Made by a program: the position numbers and the translations under genes | In this document: positions 22,054-25,742 of the stretch, piece by piece | Numbering within the stretch: the first letter of the stretch is position 1 | Layout of the letters: every line of letters starts with the position of its first letter | The notes under the pieces: model-generated | Seen by the model: only the letters and a program-made list of their open reading frames with translations | What the model was told of the DNA's origin: nothing | Database searches by the model: none | Virus record (IMG/VR): IMGVR_UViG_3300021091_000378 | Location: 1-25,742 of that record | Source of the DNA: a virus | DNA length: 25,742 nucleotides | Direction: 5' to 3' (one strand)

Positions 22054-23268
22054 ATGGCAGTAATTAGAGATAATAGAGGAGCCCTTTTAGCAAGTAATTT
22101 ATCACAATACTTAGCAGGTGCAGCTAACACCGCAGGAACTCCTATCGATACAAACGAATTAGTAAACATTGTAAACCAATTCTTAGGACAAGGTGAACAA
22201 ATTAGTGCCGATGTAACTACCGTAACAAATGGTATTTACAAAAAGTTTGGCGCTATTGATAAAGTAACTAATAGAACCGAAGTTGTAACTTCAGGTATTT
22301 GGAGTGGTGATGTGGGTTCTTTAGAAACATTTTTCTCTTCATCAGAACAAAGCTCATCAGTAAGTGGTAAATATTATTTGGATGTATATAATGAAGTAAC
22401 ATCATCTGATGCAGCAGAAGTGCAGTTTTCAATAGCATATGCACATATTAGTGGTGGTGGTGCACCAACACTATCCCAAACGGATACTTCTACTGTACCA
22501 ACTAAAGCCATCTATTCTCAATTGAGAAACTTATTGTTAGATGGCGGTGATACTTACTTTAGTGTTTATAATGGTTCTACCGAAGGTGGATATGATTTAG
22601 AGCATTTTTACGCATTAAACATTAATAGAGCTAGATACAAAGAAAAATTAGACCCAGGTAACATACAAATCGACCTATCGGGTTCTAATGGTCTAGTAAC
22701 CCTAATAGATGATTCTGGCCAAACTGAAACCGTTGGTTCAAGTGGTAGAGTATTTAATATGGTAAGTGGTGCATTGAATATTGGTACTAACAACGAAGGT
22801 ACAATTAGTTCGGTAACAGCATCAAATGGACAAGGATGGGGATTATTTTATCCAGATGCAGGTATTTTCATTTTAAATCCATCGGCTATTAGTGCATCAG
22901 TTGGAACAACATTTGTTTCATCATCAGCGGCTAATACATACAGTAACGTATCTAATATGCACAATTTATTTGATGCATTGAAAAAAGGAGCAGATTTCCA
23001 AGCTCGTAGAACTGAAAACGTTTCTACATCTCATTACTTTGTGAGAGCCAATAATAGAGAATTTAATTTTTCAAATAATCCAACGTTTGTGACTGGTTCG
23101 GTTGGAGCATTTAAAAATGTAACATTTGAAAGAGACCCTAAAGTATATATTACTACTGTAGGTCTTTATGATGATGCAAACGAATTATTAGCAGTAGCAA
23201 AAGTATCTAAACCAATTGAAAAATCATTTGATAAAGAAGTTGCAATTAAAGTTAAATTAGATTTTTAA
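22054..23268 (+). CDS. Virion structural protein sharing C-terminal module with next gene
   Basis: The N-terminus of this 404-aa protein is helical and Ala/Gly-rich ('RDNRGALLASNLSQYLAGAANTAG'). Then come a beta-rich region rich in Ser, Thr and Gly, a segment 'HFYALNINRARYKEKLDPGNIQIDLSG' (about 188-214) and a C-terminal block 'DPKVYITTVGLYDDANELLAVAKVSKPIEKSFDKEVAIKVKLDF' (about 361-404). The last 40 or so residues are clearly related to the C-terminus of the next protein. A repeated conserved C-terminus on neighbouring structural proteins suggests a common docking site on the baseplate or a shared assembly tag. A terminator follows the stop codon. No defined family is recognised. Confidence 0.7.
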   Translation: MAVIRDNRGALLASNLSQYLAGAANTAGTPIDTNELVNIVNQFLGQGEQISADVTTVTNGIYKKFGAIDKVTNRTEVVTSGIWSGDVGSLETFFSSSEQSSSVSGKYYLDVYNEVTSSDAAEVQFSIAYAHISGGGAPTLSQTDTSTVPTKAIYSQLRNLLLDGGDTYFSVYNGSTEGGYDLEHFYALNINRARYKEKLDPGNIQIDLSGSNGLVTLIDDSGQTETVGSSGRVFNMVSGALNIGTNNEGTISSVTASNGQGWGLFYPDAGIFILNPSAISASVGTTFVSSSAANTYSNVSNMHNLFDALKKGADFQARRTENVSTSHYFVRANNREFNFSNNPTFVTGSVGAFKNVTFERDPKVYITTVGLYDDANELLAVAKVSKPIEKSFDKEVAIKVKLDF

Positions 23269-23295
23269 TCAGAGAGTAACTTATAACGGACTACG

Positions 23296-23323
23296 AAACC
23301 CAACCCTAAAAAGTTGGGTTTTT
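23296..23323 (+). terminator. Rho-independent terminator after structural gene
   Basis: AAACCCAAC (23296-23304) pairs with GTTGGGTTT (23313-23321), a 9-bp stem with the 8-base loop CCTAAAAA, followed by T (TTTTT at 23319-23323). It lies 27 bases after the stop at 23268 and ahead of the element at 23334, so the next gene needs its own promoter or read-through. Confidence 0.85.
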
Positions 23324-23333
23324 AGTTAAAAAG

Positions 23334-23342
23334 ATATTTATA
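23334..23342 (+). promoter_or_regulatory. Candidate late-promoter element ATATTTATA
   Basis: This exact ATATTTATA lies just after the terminator at 23296-23323. A promoter is expected here because the upstream transcript ends. The element finishes only six bases before the ATG at 23349, so the transcript would have almost no leader. Confidence 0.5.
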
Positions 23343-23348
23343 TGTGAT

Positions 23349-24515
23349 ATGTTAAAAAGAATACCAAAATCAGATATTAGTATTAGACCTTTCAAAGCTT
23401 ACAAAGAATGGAGTTATGAAAGTGGTTCTACTCAAATTACCGTATTAGAAGCTGATTTAACTTCTACGAATTTATCTGGCTTATATCCAAAAAATTCCAT
23501 ACACGGACAATTAAGAGCACAATTTTATAATGGAAATGAAGATAACCCATTTTTAAGATTTGGTGCAAAAAGTAGCAATTACGAAACATCTACTATTGCA
23601 AAAGAAAGATATTTTGAAGATTATGCAAAAGTAATCAGTATTCCACAAATAGCAGTAGGTGAAGGAATAAAAAAGTTTTCAGTTACATTAGTAGATTCAT
23701 CTACAACTTATGTTGATGATGGTTATGGAAATATACAAGACCCAAGAGATAGTATAATTTTATCTTTAATAGATAATCAAACAAACGAAGTTAATTTTAC
23801 CGATTATATTAATAACGTATATAGTGCATCATCACCATATCCAGCAACTGTATTTGTAGATATTGAAAATGAGGAAATAAGAATTGTATATAGTGGAGAT
23901 GAATACTCTCAACAATTAGTATCGTATGATGTAGAATCTGGCATATTGGTTGCAGATGATTTACCATTTTTACCTGAAGCAGCGCAAGGTATAAAAATAG
24001 GTAACGTATTCTATACACAGGGTTTAATAGTATTAACTAGAGATGCGGCAAATAGATTAAATAGTGGTTGGACTTTAGATTATAAATCAACCGAAACTAT
24101 TTATGAAAATGAATTTTTATTAATAGTTCAACCGGATGAATTCAATGTTTCACAAAACCCATCAGCAGTAGAAGTTGTTGGCAAAGAAACATCTACATAC
24201 GTTGATTCCGATGGTGTAGTTAGAAAAGTTACAACAAACCCTGGCGTAAAATATATTCGTAAAAAATCCGTATTAGAAAATGGGGATATTTTAGATTATA
24301 GATTTAGCGGAACTACGGGAAGTGCGAAAGCCGGATTTGAACATTGGGAAGCAAGTAGTTCGGTAGATTCAACAGGTTCATTCTTAGCACCATTTATTAC
24401 AACGATAGGGTTATACGATGATAATTGTGATTTAGTTGCAGTAGCAAAATTACCACAACCAATTAAATCAGACCCGGAATTACCTGTAAACTTTATTGTT
24501 CGTTTTGATACTTAA
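23349..24515 (+). CDS. Virion structural protein with shared C-terminal module
   Basis: This 388-aa protein has the N-terminus 'MLKRIPKSDISIRPFKAYKEW', a beta-rich body with many Ser/Thr/Asp ('KKFSVTLVDSSTTYVDDGYG', 'IILSLIDNQTNEVNFTDYI'), and a C-terminal end 'ITTIGLYDDNCDLVAVAKLP' (about 349-368) leading to 'FIVRFDT'. That end is the same module as in the preceding protein. The body does not resemble the previous protein, so only the module is shared. It is the first gene after the terminator at 23296, so it probably has its own promoter. Another in-frame ATG lies nowhere near the N-terminus; the start at 23349 is supported by the basic conserved-looking beginning. Its function in the particle is unknown. 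Confidence 0.7.
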   Translation: MLKRIPKSDISIRPFKAYKEWSYESGSTQITVLEADLTSTNLSGLYPKNSIHGQLRAQFYNGNEDNPFLRFGAKSSNYETSTIAKERYFEDYAKVISIPQIAVGEGIKKFSVTLVDSSTTYVDDGYGNIQDPRDSIILSLIDNQTNEVNFTDYINNVYSASSPYPATVFVDIENEEIRIVYSGDEYSQQLVSYDVESGILVADDLPFLPEAAQGIKIGNVFYTQGLIVLTRDAANRLNSGWTLDYKSTETIYENEFLLIVQPDEFNVSQNPSAVEVVGKETSTYVDSDGVVRKVTTNPGVKYIRKKSVLENGDILDYRFSGTTGSAKAGFEHWEASSSVDSTGSFLAPFITTIGLYDDNCDLVAVAKLPQPIKSDPELPVNFIVRFDT

Positions 24516-24519
24516 TCTT

Positions 24520-24528
24520 ATATTTATA
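24520..24528 (+). promoter_or_regulatory. Candidate late-promoter element ATATTTATA
   Basis: An exact ATATTTATA ends 16 bases before the ATG at 24545. An upstream TTG (24496-24498) is 20 bases before TATATTTA, so this copy could also be read as a one-mismatch Bacteroidetes promoter. The downstream sequence CTAAATAA matches the copy at 16071 except for one base. Confidence 0.45.
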
Positions 24529-24544
24529 CTAAATAATACAAATC

Positions 24545-24754
24545 ATGGCAAAAATTTTAGAATTATACAAAGCAGCACAAGCATCATTAGGTGTTGATAA
24601 AATTTCATTCGAAGCAGGAGTTAATGCAAAAACTCCATACACCACTAATGATTTAAAGAAAGTAGATGACCAAGTATTAACTGCGGCTAAATTCAAAACA
24701 GGTAGAGGTGGAGAAATTAGTGGCAAAAAATATTCGGATTCTGTAAAGAAATAA
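24545..24754 (+). CDS. Hypothetical small basic protein, 69 aa
   Basis: This 69-aa protein begins 'MAKILELYKAAQASLGVDKISFEAG' and ends Lys-rich ('GRGGEISGKKYSDSVKK'). It has one predicted N-terminal helix and a mostly polar rest, with no membrane segment. A good upstream element (24520) and a six-base gap to the resolvase gene support it as a real gene in one operon. No family is recognised. The end of this protein is basic enough to contact nucleic acid or a virion protein, but the sequence does not show which. Confidence 0.6.
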   Translation: MAKILELYKAAQASLGVDKISFEAGVNAKTPYTTNDLKKVDDQVLTAAKFKTGRGGEISGKKYSDSVKK

Positions 24755-24760
24755 TTTTTA

Positions 24761-25177
24761 ATGGCTAAGAAAAAAGTTACAAAAAAGACCAACTCTAAAT
24801 GGGTTGCTAGGAAATATGGTTTTAAATCCGGTCTTGAAGAAAATATTTCAAATCAAATCAAAGGTAAAGGAATTAAGGTTGAATATGAAACCGAACAGGT
24901 ATCTTATACTATACCTGCTTCTGAACATACTTACTATCCTGATTTTAAGTTACCAAATGGAATAAGAGTAGAAACTAAAGGTAGATTTGTCCTTGCAGAT
25001 AGGAAAAAACACCTATTGGTAAAGGAACAAAATTCTAATTTAGATATTCGTTTCGTATTTTCCAACTCAAAAAACAAAATTAGTAAAAAATCCAAAACCA
25101 CCTATGGAGATTGGTGTGAAAAGCATGGATTTAAATATGCTGATAAGGAAATTCCAAATAGTTGGTTTGAAGAATAA
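24761..25177 (+). CDS. Holliday junction resolvase, T7 endonuclease I type
   Basis: This 138-aa protein resembles T7 gp3 (149 aa) across its length: 'KSGLEENISNQIKGKGIKVEYE', 'YTIPASEHTYYPDFKLPNG', 'VETKGRF', 'DRKKHLLVKEQNSNLDIRFVFS', 'TTYGDWCEKHGFKYADKEIP'. The PD-(D/E)XK catalytic residues are present as E26, D61, E71 and K73, in line with E20, D55, E65 and K67 of T7. The enzyme cuts branched DNA, resolving recombination and replication junctions before packaging. A Lys-rich N-terminus ('AKKKVTKKTNSK') is added. The T4 counterpart (gp49, endonuclease VII) is unrelated, so this is a module swap. It lies three bases before the polymerase gene, with which it probably forms a DNA-metabolism unit. 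Confidence 0.93.
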   Translation: MAKKKVTKKTNSKWVARKYGFKSGLEENISNQIKGKGIKVEYETEQVSYTIPASEHTYYPDFKLPNGIRVETKGRFVLADRKKHLLVKEQNSNLDIRFVFSNSKNKISKKSKTTYGDWCEKHGFKYADKEIPNSWFEE

Positions 25178-25180
25178 GTT

Positions 25181-25742
25181 ATGTGTAAAGTGCTGATAGA
25201 TAAATTTGTAAAAGAATATCCATTACACTTTGATTATGTTAGAAGGTTAAAAGAAGAGTTTCAAATTATTGAGGAGAAAGGATTTATTGAAACCTACAAA
25301 CAGGTCTGGGATATTATACAAATTATAAAAAGAAAAGGCTCGCTTTGGTTATTAAGGGGTAGCGGTGCAAGTTCATTAGTTGCATATTATATGGGTATTC
25401 ACGACATTGACCCTATAAAAGAAAATATACCATTAGAAAGATTCCTTAATTGGACTAGAGAGGACCAACCCGATTTTGATATTGATGTTCCTTATGATAT
25501 AAGAGATAACATACTATCTGAAATAGGCGAAAAGTATCCTAATATGGTTTCTCGTATCTCCAATCGTGTCAAATATACAGAAAAATCAGCATTAAGAGAG
25601 GCAATACGCAAATGTGGTTATAGAAAATTTGTGCCAAAATATTTTCGTATTCAAAAAATATTTTCCGATACATACACTCAAAATAAATGTTTAAGAATCG
25701 CAGAGGAATTAATAGGTAAACAAAGGATGTGGAGTAAACATT
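25181..25742 (+). CDS. DNA polymerase, C-family (DnaE-like), N-terminal part; truncated by window
   Basis: ATG 25181 opens a frame that runs off the right edge after 187 codons. Residues 59-69 'RGSGASSLVAY' match the 'RGSGAGSLVAY' block of bacterial DnaE/PolIII alpha almost exactly. 'ERFLNWTREDQPDFDIDVPY' (86-105) corresponds to 'ERFLNPERVSMPDFDVDF' and keeps the palm DxD (family catalytic aspartates D100 and D102). 'KYTEKSALREAIRKCGY' (131-147) and 'EELIGKQRMWSKH' (175-187) follow the palm pattern. There is no room for the usual 270-residue PHP domain: only about 50 residues precede the palm. So this is a PHP-less version or one half of a split polymerase. It is likely the replicative or a repair polymerase; the 3' part is unseen. 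Confidence 0.8.
   Translation, partial: MCKVLIDKFVKEYPLHFDYVRRLKEEFQIIEEKGFIETYKQVWDIIQIIKRKGSLWLLRGSGASSLVAYYMGIHDIDPIKENIPLERFLNWTREDQPDFDIDVPYDIRDNILSEIGEKYPNMVSRISNRVKYTEKSALREAIRKCGYRKFVPKYFRIQKIFSDTYTQNKCLRIAEELIGKQRMWSKH

Noticed and set aside
1-25742. tRNA genes, integrase, insertion sequences or attachment sites
   Set aside because: Intergenic space is too short for tRNAs, no cloverleaf pattern was seen, and no frame shows transposase or integrase motifs. A small RNA hidden in coding sequence cannot be excluded by eye.

Overview
The window is a piece of a tailed-phage genome with a T4-like contractile tail (myovirus morphology). It is strongly AT-rich, every supportable gene lies on the + strand, genes are packed with gaps of a few bases or TAATG stop/start overlaps, and the centre is a run of baseplate and tail genes. 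The likely host is a member of the Bacteroidetes. Two intergenic sequences match the Bacteroidetes vegetative promoter (TTG or TTTG, about 20 bp, then TAnnTTTG), and most start codons are preceded by A/T-rich sequence with no clear Shine-Dalgarno. The host is an inference. No tRNA, CRISPR array, integrase or insertion sequence was seen.

Layout. 1-447: the C-terminal end of a small heat-shock protein (Hsp20), a strong terminator with a promoter nested in it, and a 58-aa protein. 447-5371: accessory and regulatory genes. These are a coiled-coil membrane protein, a UV-damage endonuclease (UvdE/UvsE family), a 57-aa membrane protein, a short HxGH nucleotidylyltransferase, a 2OG-Fe(II) oxygenase, a DUF2061 membrane protein, a peptide deformylase, a small membrane-anchored protein and a gp55-like late sigma factor. 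5376-7076: a NodU/CmcH-family carbamoyltransferase. 7101-16069: baseplate and tail genes, with a gp5-like spike lacking a lysozyme domain, a gp25-like wedge protein, a gp6/baseplate-J wedge protein, a DNRLRE-like sandwich protein, a coiled-coil/Ig-like protein and a protein with a repetitive Pro/Ile/Lys and poly-Gly tail. 16094-21373: a 1759-aa tail protein with Ig-like segments, a wedge-like helical segment, a LamG-like jellyroll and a 19-residue repeat. 21422-24515: three structural proteins, two of which share a C-terminal module. 24545-25742: a small unknown protein, a T7 endonuclease I-type Holliday junction resolvase, and the start of a C-family (DnaE-like) DNA polymerase that begins directly at the palm and has no PHP domain in front of it.

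How the parts may work together. The gp55-like sigma factor would direct RNA polymerase to late promoters. A recurring element, ATATTTATA (reverse complement TATAAATAT), sits in most of the larger gaps of the structural cluster and is a good candidate for that promoter. UvdE, the resolvase and the polymerase are genome-maintenance functions. The carbamoyltransferase, oxygenase and nucleotidylyltransferase could act in nucleotide or DNA modification or in host metabolism; that link is inference. Together the window shows a mosaic phage: a T4-type tail and late-transcription logic, a T7-type resolvase and a bacterial-type polymerase.
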